The notes beneath the pieces are model-generated. The model saw only the letters and a program-made list of their open reading frames with translations, had not been told where the DNA came from and ran no database searches. The position numbers and the translations under genes were made by a program. DNA of 64,000 nt from assembly GCF_009857595.1 (NCBI RefSeq), contig NZ_WWCU01000026.1, forward strand, positions 1 to 64,000, read 5' to 3'. This DNA comes from Pseudoduganella aquatica (GTDB lineage Bacteria > Pseudomonadota > Gammaproteobacteria > Burkholderiales > Burkholderiaceae_D). This document shows, piece by piece, positions 16,263-24,682 of this stretch. Positions within the stretch are counted from its first letter, which is position 1. Each line of letters opens with the position of its first letter.

Positions 16263-17936
16263 ATGGCGCGCCGTGCCGCCCCCGCCCTGATCGCCGCCGC
16301 CGTCCTGGCGCTCAGCGGCTGCGCGGGCGGCCTGGGCGGGCTGCCCGGCGCCCAGCGTCCCGAGCCGAAAGCCGCCGCTCCCACCGCCGCGGCTCCCCCA
16401 GCCGCAGTCTCGCCAGCCGCCAAGGCCTCCGCCGTCCGCGCCGCCGCGCCTGTTGCCGTGGACGCCGTTTCTGGAGCCGCTGCCGTCCCGCCTCAATCCA
16501 CCATCGACCAGCCTGCGCCCGGCATGGTGGCCTCCTGGCTCACCACCGGCGACCAGTCCCGCCTGCTCCAGCGCCAGCCGGACATCGCGCTCGGCGCTGC
16601 GCCGCGCGCGCTCACGCCCTGGTCGCCCGGCGTGGAAACCGCCGGCCCGCTGCCTGCTTCGCCGCTCGTGATCACCGTCGACCGCAGCGCGCGCCGGCAG
16701 CGCATGTCCGGCTTCGGCGCCGCCATCAGCGCCTCGTCCGCCTGGCTGCTGACGGAAAAACTGGACCCCGCCCAGCGCAAGGCCCTGCTGGCCGAGCTGT
16801 TCGGCCCGCCGCCCGGCATCGCCCTGAGCGTGGCCAGGCTGCCGCTGGGCGCCAACGAATTCGCCCTCGGCCGTTACAGCTACAACGACCTGCCGCCCGG
16901 GCAGACCGACGACGGCCTGGCCCAGTTCTCCATCGACCCCGACCGCGCCCACCTGCTGCCGCTGCTGCAGGAAGCGCTGGCCTACAACCCCGAGCTGGAA
17001 CTGATCGCCAGCCCCGCCAGCGCGCCCGGCTGGATGAAGACCAGCGGCAGCCTGCTGCAAGGCACGCTCAAGCCGGAGGCCTTCGACGCCTACGCCCGCT
17101 ACCTGAAACGCTACGTGGACGTCTACCTGGAGGAAGGCATTCCCATCCACGCCATCACCGTGCAGAACGAGCCATCCGCCGAGCCCGCCGACGCCCCCGG
17201 CATGCGCCTGGACGACGCCGCCCGCGCGCAGCTGATAGGCAAGCACCTCGGCCCGCTGCTGGAAGACGAAGGCCCGCTGATACTGGACTGGGACGGCAAC
17301 CGCGACACTCCGCAAGCCCCGCTCAAGGTATTGGCCGACAAGGCAGCAGGCCAGTACGTGGCCGGCGTGGCCTGGCACTGCTACGCCGGCGACGTGGGCG
17401 CGCAGGCCGCTGTGGCGGCCGCCCATCCGGGCCAGGACAGCTACATCACCGAATGCTCCGGCGGCGCCTGGGCTCCGGCCTGGAGCGACAACCTCACCCA
17501 TTTCGCGCGCACGCTGGTGCAGGGCGCGGCGCGCGGCGCGGCCAAGGGCATCATGCTGGGCAACTTGGCGCTGGACGGGCAGGGCGGCCCGCGCATCGGC
17601 GGCTGCCGTGGCTGCCGGGGCGTGGTCACGGTGGGCGAGGGCGGCGTGGTCACGCGCAATCCAGAATACTACGCGCTGGCACACGCCAGCCGCTTCGCGC
17701 GCGCCGGCGCCTGGCGCATCGCCTCCGGCGCGGCCAAGGACGGCGTCGACAGCGCCGCCTTCGACAACCCCGACGGCACGCTGGCGCTCATCGCCGTCAA
17801 CTCCGCCGCCGAGCCGCGCACCTTCACCATCCAGGCCGCCGCGCTAGCCTTCACCGCCACCCTCCCGCCCGCCAGCGTCGCCACCTACGTCTGGCGTCCC
17901 GCCGCCACGCCAGCTGCCCCTCGGGACGGGCCATAA
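16263..17936 (+). CDS. Glycoside hydrolase family 30 lipoprotein (glucosylceramidase/beta-glucanase-like)
   Basis: A 557-residue retaining glycosidase. Lipoprotein signal with lipobox ALSGCAG (Cys about residue 20), then an Ala/Pro-rich linker to about residue 80. A TIM barrel contains RMSGFGAAISASSAWLL, ASPASAPGWMKTSGSL, acid/base Glu in TVQNEPS and nucleophile Glu in YITECSGG. A C-terminal beta-domain follows (FTIQAAALAFTATLPPASV). GH30 enzymes cut beta-glucosyl, xylosyl or 1,6-glucan linkages; which one applies here is not readable. The ATG at 16263 is five bases after the SIMPL stop and has no clear ribosome-binding site, suggesting coupling. Probably anchored in the outer membrane. Confidence 0.88.
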   Translation: MARRAAPALIAAAVLALSGCAGGLGGLPGAQRPEPKAAAPTAAAPPAAVSPAAKASAVRAAAPVAVDAVSGAAAVPPQSTIDQPAPGMVASWLTTGDQSRLLQRQPDIALGAAPRALTPWSPGVETAGPLPASPLVITVDRSARRQRMSGFGAAISASSAWLLTEKLDPAQRKALLAELFGPPPGIALSVARLPLGANEFALGRYSYNDLPPGQTDDGLAQFSIDPDRAHLLPLLQEALAYNPELELIASPASAPGWMKTSGSLLQGTLKPEAFDAYARYLKRYVDVYLEEGIPIHAITVQNEPSAEPADAPGMRLDDAARAQLIGKHLGPLLEDEGPLILDWDGNRDTPQAPLKVLADKAAGQYVAGVAWHCYAGDVGAQAAVAAAHPGQDSYITECSGGAWAPAWSDNLTHFARTLVQGAARGAAKGIMLGNLALDGQGGPRIGGCRGCRGVVTVGEGGVVTRNPEYYALAHASRFARAGAWRIASGAAKDGVDSAAFDNPDGTLALIAVNSAAEPRTFTIQAAALAFTATLPPASVATYVWRPAATPAAPRDGP

Positions 17937-17971
17937 TGGCGTAGAATCGGCGCTTAGCCCAGAGGAGCGCC

Positions 17972-18904
17972 ATGCTGTTCGACCTGACTGATTTACGCCT
18001 GTTTATCCATATCGCCGAACTGAAAAGCCTGACCCGCAGCGCCGAGCGCATGCATATGTCGCTGGCGGCGGCGAGCAACCGGGTCAAGGAGCTGGAGGCG
18101 CGCTTCGGCACGCGGCTGCTGTACCGCGAGAACAAGGGCGTGCAGCTGTCCCCCGCGGGCGAAACGCTGCTGGCCCACGCGCAGCAGTTCATGCAGATGG
18201 TGGAGCGCCTGAAAAGCGAGATGCAGCAATATAACAACGGCATCAAGGGCCATATCCGCATCTTCGCCAACACCACCGCCGTCACCGAATTCATGCCCGA
18301 AGTGCTGGGCCGCTTCCTGGGCGTGCATCCGCAGGTGAACGTGGCGCTGGAGGAGCGGCTCAACCAGGACATCGTGCGCGGCGTGCAGGAGGGGACGGCC
18401 GATATCGGCATCGCGGCCGGCCCGGTGCAGGGCGCCGGGCTGGAGATCATTCCGTTTTCCACCGACCGCCTGGTGCTGGCGACGGCGCAAGACCATCCGC
18501 TCGCAACGCGCGGGCAGATAGGTTTTGCGGAAACGCTGGACTACCAGCACATCGGCCTGCACGAAGGCAGCACGTTGCAGCACTTCCTGGCGCGCGCCGC
18601 GCACGAAGCCGGGCAGCGGCTGCAATTGCGCATCCAGGTGCGTGGCTTCGAGGCCATGTGCCGGATGGTGGAGAACAATGTGGGCGTGGCCATCCTGCCG
18701 CATTCGTCGGCGCTGCGGCTGAGCCGCAGCATGAAGCTGGCGCTGGTGGAATTGACGGAGCCGTGGGCGGTGCGCGAACGCAGCGTGGTGGTGCAGAAGC
18801 TCGACGCATTGCCGCTGTATGCGCGCGAGCTGGTCGACTTCATTTGTACGATGGAGGCCGAGCACGGCGGCTTACGCGGGACCACAGGCACATTGAGGGC
18901 GTAG
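17972..18904 (+). CDS. LysR-family transcriptional regulator
   Basis: A 310-residue LysR protein. HTH at residues about 5-63 (ELKSLTRSAERMHMSLAAAS), then an effector domain (about 92-295) with the usual GTADIGIAAGPV and NNVGVAILPHSSA. GAGGAG precedes the ATG. It converges on the catabolic operon that ends at 18945 and is the likeliest local regulator of it, though not divergent from its promoter. The stop codon TAG (18902-18904) lies inside a palindromic repeat, so insertion of the repeat may have set the C-terminus. Confidence 0.88.
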   Translation: MLFDLTDLRLFIHIAELKSLTRSAERMHMSLAAASNRVKELEARFGTRLLYRENKGVQLSPAGETLLAHAQQFMQMVERLKSEMQQYNNGIKGHIRIFANTTAVTEFMPEVLGRFLGVHPQVNVALEERLNQDIVRGVQEGTADIGIAAGPVQGAGLEIIPFSTDRLVLATAQDHPLATRGQIGFAETLDYQHIGLHEGSTLQHFLARAAHEAGQRLQLRIQVRGFEAMCRMVENNVGVAILPHSSALRLSRSMKLALVELTEPWAVRERSVVVQKLDALPLYARELVDFICTMEAEHGGLRGTTGTLRA

Positions 18905-18930
18905 GGCGGGTTAGCGTAGCGTAACCCGCC
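18900..18930. repeat. REP-like palindrome, copy 2
   Basis: CGTAGGGCGGGTTA ... TAACCCGCC. It overlaps the last codons of the LysR gene and sits between two convergent genes, where the hairpin could act as a bidirectional terminator. Confidence 0.85.
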
Positions 18931-18944
18931 GGCAGGCCCGCGGC

Positions 18945-19943
18945 TTATTTGCCTTCCGCCGCCGCCGCTTCCTTGTTGAAGGCAGCGATCAGTTCCTTGC
19001 CGATGCGCTCTTCCATGGTTTTCTGCACCGGCTGCATGGCCGCGCGCCAGGCCGCTTTTTCCTGCGCCGTGAGCGTGTAGACCTCGGTCTTGCCGGATTT
19101 CTTGATCGCTTCCAGCGCGGCGTCGTTCTCCTTCTGCGCAATGTCGTTGGCGTACTTGGTGGATTCCTTCATGGCGCCGTCCAGCGCGGTGCGCACGTCG
19201 GCCGGCAGCGCGTCCCAGAACTTCTTGTTCACGATGACGGCGTAGCCGATGTAGCCGTGGTCGGACACGGTCAGGTGCTTCTGCACCTCATGCACCTTCT
19301 GCGTGTAGATATTGGACGGCGTGTTCTCGCTGCCGTCCACCACGCCGGTCTGCATGGCCTGGTAGACCTCGGAGAAGGCCAGCACCTGCGGATTGGCGCC
19401 CAGCGCGCGCATCTGCGCGTCCAGCACCTTGGACGACTGGATGCGCATCTTGGTACCCTTGAAATCGGCCGGCGTGCGCAGCGGCTTGTTGGCCGTCATT
19501 TCCTTGAAGCCGTTGTCCCAGAACGCCAGCCCGACGATGCCCTTGGCCTCCAGCTTCTTCAGCAGCGCCTTGCCCACCGGACCGTCGTTCACGCGCTCCA
19601 GCGCCGCCTTGCTGGGAAGGATGTAGGGCAGGTCGTAGACCTCGAACTCCTTCACGCCCAGCGGGCCGAACTTGGACAGCGACGGCGCCAGCATCTGCAC
19701 CGATCCCAGCTGCAGCGCCTCCAGCTCCTCCTTGTCCTTGTACAGCTGGCTGTTCGGATAAATCTCCACCTTCACGCGGCCCTTGGTGGCCGCTTCCGCC
19801 AGCTCCTTGAACTTCTGCGCACCTTTGCCTTTCGGCGTGTCGGTCGCGACCACGTGGCTGAACTTGATGATGATGGGATTTTGCGCAAAGGCGCTGGCCG
19901 CGAATACAGTGGCGGCCGCAAACAGCAGGGATTGCAGTTTCAT
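18945..19943 (-). CDS. TRAP transporter periplasmic substrate-binding protein (DctP family)
   Basis: A 332-residue binding protein. Signal peptide 1-20 (AASAFA), then the DctP fold with IIIKFSHVVATDTPKGKGA, the substrate-carboxylate arginine region TKMRIQSSKVLDAQMRALGA and VVDGSENTPSNIYT. DctP proteins deliver C4-C5 dicarboxylates and related acids to DctQM permeases. No DctQ or DctM gene is within the window, so it must use a distant permease. Last gene of the minus-strand catabolic operon, 45 bases after the CitE-like lyase. GGAG precedes the ATG. Confidence 0.92.
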   Translation of the reverse strand: MKLQSLLFAAATVFAASAFAQNPIIIKFSHVVATDTPKGKGAQKFKELAEAATKGRVKVEIYPNSQLYKDKEELEALQLGSVQMLAPSLSKFGPLGVKEFEVYDLPYILPSKAALERVNDGPVGKALLKKLEAKGIVGLAFWDNGFKEMTANKPLRTPADFKGTKMRIQSSKVLDAQMRALGANPQVLAFSEVYQAMQTGVVDGSENTPSNIYTQKVHEVQKHLTVSDHGYIGYAVIVNKKFWDALPADVRTALDGAMKESTKYANDIAQKENDAALEAIKKSGKTEVYTLTAQEKAAWRAAMQPVQKTMEERIGKELIAAFNKEAAAAEGK

Positions 19944-19988
19944 GGTGTCTCCAGATGGTGAAGGGCTCTTGCCGGCCCCTGGGGGTTT

Positions 19989-20849
19989 TTAATGCAGATT
20001 CTTGCGCGCCGCCTCGGAGGCGATGCGCTGGGCCAGCAGCAGTACCGGCTTGTCTATCATCTTGCCGTCCACCGCCACGGCCGCGCCGCGCGCGTCCTCG
20101 GCGGCGGCCAGCACGCGCCGCGCCCACGCCACTTCCTCATCGGATGGCAGGAAGGCGCGGTTCACCGCCTCCAGCTGGCCGGGATGCACGCACAGCTTGC
20201 CGCCGAAGCCGATGCGGTGCGCGTAGCGGGCGTCGTCCTCGGCAGCGCTGCCGTCGCCCAGGTCCAGCGTCACGCCGTCCACCGGCGGGCGCAGGCCGGC
20301 AAGGCGCGAGGCCAGCACAATCTGCGAGCGGAAAACGAGCAGCTCGTCGCGGTCGCCGTGGATGCCCATGTCGAGCTTGAAGTCGATGGAACCGAACATG
20401 AGCCGCTGCACGCGCGGCGCGGTCACGATCTGGCTCAGGTTGGCGAAGCCCTGTGCGGTTTCGATCAGCGGAAACAGCGGCGCGCTGGACGAGGCGCTGG
20501 CCACGTCGGCCACCCGCTCGGCCTTGGGCAGCACGATGCCGGCGATGCCGGGCCGGTGGCACAGGATCAGGTCGTCGCCAAAGCAGCCGGAGTTCACGCA
20601 ATTGACGCGCACCAGCACCGGCACATGGGGCGCCCGGCCTTCGGGGCTGGACAGCCAGTTTTCCAGCGCGTCGCGCGCCGCGCCCTTGGCTGCGGGGGCC
20701 ACGGCGTCCTCCAGGTCGATGATGACCACGTCCGCGCCCGAGGCGCAGGCCTTGGCGTAGCGCTCGGGCCGGTCGCCGGGGACAAACAGGAAGGAATGGG
20801 CCAGGGCCAGCCTGGCGTCGGGTGGGGCAGCATGTACGGCAGTGCTCAT
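19989..20849 (-). CDS. CitE-like CoA ester lyase (HpcH/HpaI family)
   Basis: A 286-residue TIM-barrel lyase. HSFLFVPGDRPERYAKA with the catalytic Arg, the metal-binding segment VVIIDLEDAVAPAAKG, VRVNCVNSGCFGDDL, FPLIETAQGFAN and MFGSIDFKLDMG are all present. Enzymes of this group cleave citramalyl-CoA, malyl-CoA or beta-methylmalyl-CoA to acetyl-CoA or propionyl-CoA plus pyruvate or glyoxylate. It overlaps the MmgE/PrpD gene by four bases (ATGA). With the CaiB and MaoC-type genes upstream it is most likely a citramalyl-CoA or methylmalyl-CoA lyase. Confidence 0.88.
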   Translation of the reverse strand: MSTAVHAAPPDARLALAHSFLFVPGDRPERYAKACASGADVVIIDLEDAVAPAAKGAARDALENWLSSPEGRAPHVPVLVRVNCVNSGCFGDDLILCHRPGIAGIVLPKAERVADVASASSSAPLFPLIETAQGFANLSQIVTAPRVQRLMFGSIDFKLDMGIHGDRDELLVFRSQIVLASRLAGLRPPVDGVTLDLGDGSAAEDDARYAHRIGFGGKLCVHPGQLEAVNRAFLPSDEEVAWARRVLAAAEDARGAAVAVDGKMIDKPVLLLAQRIASEAARKNLH

Positions 20850-22201
20850 AACAAGTCTCCCATATTGGTGATGCGGCTTATGGACCAGATTTTGTCGGCC
20901 AGGGCGGCCATTTCAGCCGGGCTGGCGGCCCCGCTGAAGGCGGCCAGGCGCGCGGCTTTGTCTTCCAGCTCGGTGCGGCTCAGGGTATTGCCGGGGTCTC
21001 CTTTGGGTTCGTCGACGCGGCCGTGCAGCGTGCGGCCATCCGTGGTGCGGATGCTGACCTTGCCTATCCAGCGCGCCGGGTAGGCCTGGTCCACTTCTTT
21101 GTCCAGCACCATGTGTACTTTGCCACGGAATTGGGCCACGCGCTGCGCATTGAAGCTGGAGTCGAATTCGGTCAAGCCGGCGCTGCCGAATTCGGCGATC
21201 AGGCCCAGCACCGTGCCCATGGAGAATTTGGCCTGGTGCACCGTCTGCGGATTGACCACGGGGCCGAGCACGTCGATGGCGCCCTGGTGCACATGGCAGT
21301 CCACATGGGCGATCTGCTCCGGCGCCAGGCTGTGCTCGCGCATCACTTGCAGCAGCGCGTCGGCGGCGGGGTGGGTGTGGCGGCAGCTGGCGTGGAATTT
21401 GAAGGAGGTTTCGGCCAGCGTCCAGCGGAAGCCCAGGCGGTCGGTCAGTTTTGCCGGGTCGGCGTCGCGCGTCATGCCGGCGCCCATGCCCTGCGCGCCT
21501 TCGAGGATGCGGCGCGCGCCGGTGAAGCCGGCCTGGGCGAGGTAGGCGGACATCAGGCCGTCGCTGGCGCCTTTGGCGGTATGCAGCTGTTTGGAGTCGG
21601 CGGCGTCGCGCAGGAACTCCCACAGGCCGGCGGCCTGCGTGCCGGCCGAGCCGAAGGCGTGCAGCATCTGCTCGGGCGTGAGGTTGAGCAGGCGGCCCGC
21701 GGCGGCGGCGGCGGCGATGGTGCCGGCGGTGCCGGTGGTGTGGAAGATCTTGTAGTGCGCGCGGCCGAGGAATTCGCCCACGCGGATGCCCACTTCGTAG
21801 CCGGCCACCACGGCGGTCAGCAGTTCGCGGCCGGAGCGGCCCAGCGCCTGCGCCACGGCCAGCGCGGCCGGGAAGACCACGGCGGCGGGGTGGAACACGG
21901 AGCCGTTGTGGACGTCGTCCTGTTCGGCGTAGTGGGACGCGGCGGCGTTCACCATGGCGGCGAACATGGGCGTGGCACGGGTGCGGGAGATCAGGATTTC
22001 GCAGGGACCGGGGCCGCCCATCTGTTCGGCGTAGCGCGCGATGGTTTCCACCGGGCGCGCGCCCTTGCCGGCCAGCGCGGAACCGGCCCAGTCCAGCATC
22101 AGGTCTTCGGCCCGGCGCAGCACCTCGTGCGGGATGGTTTCGAATTGCAGCGTGGCGGCGAAGGTCGCCAGGGCCAGGCTGGGGTGGTTGATGGCGTTCA
22201 T
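20846..22201 (-). CDS. MmgE/PrpD-family protein
   Basis: A 451-residue protein of the fold shared by 2-methylcitrate dehydratase PrpD and cis-aconitate decarboxylase. Typical segments are DWAGSALAGKGARPVETI near residue 35, HYAEQDDVHNGSVFHPAAVV near 90, FHTTGTAGTIAAAAAAGRLL near 150 and KFHASCRHTHPAADALL near 275. The reaction here is not readable: dehydration, isomerisation or decarboxylation of a tricarboxylate or C5 acid are all possible. AGGAG precedes the ATG. Two palindromic repeats separate it from the upstream CaiB gene. Confidence 0.88.
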   Translation of the reverse strand: MNAINHPSLALATFAATLQFETIPHEVLRRAEDLMLDWAGSALAGKGARPVETIARYAEQMGGPGPCEILISRTRATPMFAAMVNAAASHYAEQDDVHNGSVFHPAAVVFPAALAVAQALGRSGRELLTAVVAGYEVGIRVGEFLGRAHYKIFHTTGTAGTIAAAAAAGRLLNLTPEQMLHAFGSAGTQAAGLWEFLRDAADSKQLHTAKGASDGLMSAYLAQAGFTGARRILEGAQGMGAGMTRDADPAKLTDRLGFRWTLAETSFKFHASCRHTHPAADALLQVMREHSLAPEQIAHVDCHVHQGAIDVLGPVVNPQTVHQAKFSMGTVLGLIAEFGSAGLTEFDSSFNAQRVAQFRGKVHMVLDKEVDQAYPARWIGKVSIRTTDGRTLHGRVDEPKGDPGNTLSRTELEDKAARLAAFSGAASPAEMAALADKIWSISRITNMGDLL

Positions 22202-22216
22202 TGTGTCTCCTGTTTC

Positions 22217-22251
22217 GGCGGGTTACGGCCTTCGGCCTAACCCGCCCTACG
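22217..22251. repeat. REP-like palindrome, copy 3 (reverse orientation)
   Basis: GGCGGGTTACGGCC, then a short loop and TAACCCGCCCTACG. It faces copy 4, 30 bases away, giving an inverted pair inside the catabolic operon between caiB-like and mmgE-like genes. Confidence 0.85.
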
Positions 22252-22281
22252 TGCTCTTGATGGCGTTGGCGGCTGCGGCTG

Positions 22282-22316
22282 CGTAGGGCGGGTTAGGCTG
22301 AAAGCCGTAACCCGCC
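22282..22316. repeat. REP-like palindrome, copy 4
   Basis: CGTAGGGCGGGTTAGGC ... TAACCCGCC, opposite in orientation to copy 3. It ends three bases before the stop codon of the CaiB-type gene. A hairpin here could attenuate transcription or stabilise the upstream mRNA. Confidence 0.85.
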
Positions 22317-22319
22317 GGC

Positions 22320-23498
22320 TTAGACGGCGCTGGCGGCGCGCAGGGTGGCGATGGCGTCCTGGCTGTATCCCAGCCCGGCCAGGATCGCGTCCGTGTGCTG
22401 CCCCAGCGCGGGCACGCTGTCCATGCGCGCTTCATACGTGTTCGGCACGCCCGGCGGCAGCAGCGCGGGCATGGGGCCGGCGGGCGTGCCCACTTCCACC
22501 CAGCGCTCGCGCGCCTTGAGCTGCGCGTGCTGCCACAGGTCGTGCATGTCGTTCATGTGGGCGTTGGCGATCTGCGCGCTGTCGAGCCGCGCTATCACCT
22601 GCTCGGCGCTCAGGGCCGAGAACACCTTGACGATCATTTCCCTCAGTTCCTGCCGCGCCGCCGTGCGCACCGCATTGGAGGAGTAGCGCGGATCCTTGGC
22701 CAGCTCCGGCTGCAGCAGCACCTTGGCGCAGAACAGCTCCCACTCGCGTTCATTTTGCAAGCCCAGCATCACCGTCTTGCCGTCGCCGGCAGGGAAGGGG
22801 CCATACGGGTAGATGGTGGCGTGCGCGGCGCCGGCGCGCGGCGGCGGGGCGGCGCCGTCCATCGCGTAGTACAGCGGATAGCTCATCCACTCGGCCATGC
22901 TCTCCAGCATGGACACGTCGATATTGCAGCCTTGCCCGGTCTTGCCGCGCTGGATCAGCGCCGCCAGGATGTTGGTGTAGGCGTACATGCCGGCGGCGAT
23001 GTCGGCGATCGAGCAGCCCGCCTTGGCCGGTTCGTCCGGCGAACCGGTAATCGACAGGAAGCCCGATTCGCTCTGGATCAGCAGGTCGTAGGCCTTCTTG
23101 TCGCGGTATGGCCCGTCCGCGCCGTAGCCGGAAATGTCGCACACGACCAGGCGCGGATACTTGTCCTTTAGCGCCTCGTAGGACAGGCCCAGCCGCGCCG
23201 CCGCGCCGGGCGCCAGGTTCTGCACCAGCACGTCGGCATCGGCCAGCAGCTTGTCCAGGATGACGGCGGCCTCGCCGTGCTTCACGTCCAGCGTCAGGCT
23301 TTCCTTGGAGCGGTTGGTCCAGACGAAGTGCGAGGCCAGGCCGCGCGCGCGGGCGTCGTAGGCGCGGGCGAAATCGCCAACGCCGGGCCGCTCCACCTTG
23401 ATGACGCGCGCACCGAGGTCGGCCAGCTGGCGGGTGCAGAAGGGCGCGGCGATCGCGTGTTCCAGCGTGATGACGGTGATGCCGTCGAGTGGGCGCAT
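22320..23498 (-). CDS. CaiB/BaiF family CoA-transferase
   Basis: A 392-residue class III CoA-transferase. N-terminal LDGITVITLEHAIAAPFCTR and VIKVERPGVGDFAR are family hallmarks. AYDLLIQSESG (about 150-160) carries the Asp that forms the acyl anhydride intermediate. GCNIDVSMLESMAEWMSYPL is in the second domain. It would move CoA from a donor such as succinyl-CoA onto an organic acid. GAGGAG six bases before the ATG fixes the start. It begins ten bases after the acyl-CoA dehydrogenase stop codon. Length is normal. Confidence 0.9.
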   Translation of the reverse strand: MRPLDGITVITLEHAIAAPFCTRQLADLGARVIKVERPGVGDFARAYDARARGLASHFVWTNRSKESLTLDVKHGEAAVILDKLLADADVLVQNLAPGAAARLGLSYEALKDKYPRLVVCDISGYGADGPYRDKKAYDLLIQSESGFLSITGSPDEPAKAGCSIADIAAGMYAYTNILAALIQRGKTGQGCNIDVSMLESMAEWMSYPLYYAMDGAAPPPRAGAAHATIYPYGPFPAGDGKTVMLGLQNEREWELFCAKVLLQPELAKDPRYSSNAVRTAARQELREMIVKVFSALSAEQVIARLDSAQIANAHMNDMHDLWQHAQLKARERWVEVGTPAGPMPALLPPGVPNTYEARMDSVPALGQHTDAILAGLGYSQDAIATLRAASAV

Positions 23499-23508
23499 GG
23501 TGCTCTCC

Positions 23509-24669
23509 TCAGAACGAGCGTGGCATGCCAAGCACGTGCTCGGCCACGAAGGACAGGATCAGATTGGTGGAGATGGGCGCCACCTGGTACAAGCGCGTCT
23601 CGCGGAACTTGCGCTCCACGTCGTACTCGTGGGCGAAGCCGAAGCCGCCGTGGAACTGCAGGCAGGCGTTGGCCGCCTCCCACGACGCGTCCGCCGCCAG
23701 CATCTTGGCCATGTTGGCCTGCGTGCCGCAGGGCTGGTGCGCGTCGAACAGCTCGCAGGCCTTGTAGCGCATCAGGTTGGCCGCTTCCAGGTTCACATAG
23801 GCTTTGGCGATAGGGAACTGCACGCCCTGGTTCTGGCCGATCGGGCGGCCGAACACCACGCGCTCGTTGACGTATTTGGTGACCTTGTCGATGAACCAGT
23901 AGCCGTCGCCTATGCACTCGGCGGCGATCAGCGTGCGCTCGGCGTTCAGGCCGTCGAGGATGTATTTGAATCCCTTGCCTTCCTCGCCGATCAGGTTCTC
24001 GGCCGGGATCTCCAGGTTTTCGAAGAACAGTTCATTGGTCTCGTGGTTCACCATGTTCAGGATGGGCACCACCGACATGCCTTGCTTCATGGCGTCCTTG
24101 ATGTCGACGATGAAGATGGACATGCCTTCGGATTTCCTGGTCACGTCCGCCAGCGGCGTGGTGCGCGCCAGCAGTATCATCAGGTCCGAGTGCTGCACGC
24201 GCGAGATCCACACCTTCTGGCCGTTGACCACGTAGCGGTCGCCCTTTTTCACGGCGGTGGTCTTGATCTTGGTGGTGTCGGTGCCGGTGGTGGGCTCGGT
24301 CACGGCCATCGATTGCAAACGCAGTTCGCCGCTGGCGATCCTGGGCAGGTAGAACTCCTTTTGCGCCTTGGAGCCGTGCCGCAGCAGGGTGCCCATGTTG
24401 TACATCTGGCCGTGGCAGGCGCCGGAATTGCCGCCCGAGCGGTTGATTTCTTCCATGATGACGGAGGCTTCCGTCAGCCCCAGCCCGGAACCGCCGTATT
24501 CCTGCGGGATCAGCGCGGCCAGCCAGCCGGCCTTGGTCAGCGCGTCTACAAAGGCTTCCGGGTAGCCGCGCTGCTGGTCGATGTCGCGGAAATAGGAGGA
24601 CGGGAATTCGGCGCACAGCGCGCGCACGGCGTCGCGGATGTCCTGGTGGTCCTGGCTTGGTGTGTGCAT
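23509..24669 (-). CDS. Acyl-CoA dehydrogenase family protein
   Basis: A 386-residue flavoenzyme oxidising a CoA thioester to the 2,3-enoyl form. FAD-binding QSMAVTEPTTGTDT and helical C-terminal domain RVVFGRPIGQNQGVQFPIAK are present. At the position where medium-chain enzymes have YEGT with the catalytic Glu, this protein reads YQVAPIST. Instead GLNAERTLIAAE supplies a Glu at the place used by isovaleryl-CoA dehydrogenase, so it may use that base and a branched substrate such as methylsuccinyl-CoA. GAGGAG precedes the ATG. Spaced 13 bases after the MaoC-type gene. Confidence 0.9.
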   Translation of the reverse strand: MHTPSQDHQDIRDAVRALCAEFPSSYFRDIDQQRGYPEAFVDALTKAGWLAALIPQEYGGSGLGLTEASVIMEEINRSGGNSGACHGQMYNMGTLLRHGSKAQKEFYLPRIASGELRLQSMAVTEPTTGTDTTKIKTTAVKKGDRYVVNGQKVWISRVQHSDLMILLARTTPLADVTRKSEGMSIFIVDIKDAMKQGMSVVPILNMVNHETNELFFENLEIPAENLIGEEGKGFKYILDGLNAERTLIAAECIGDGYWFIDKVTKYVNERVVFGRPIGQNQGVQFPIAKAYVNLEAANLMRYKACELFDAHQPCGTQANMAKMLAADASWEAANACLQFHGGFGFAHEYDVERKFRETRLYQVAPISTNLILSFVAEHVLGMPRSF

Positions 24670-24682
24670 GGTGTCTCCTCTT

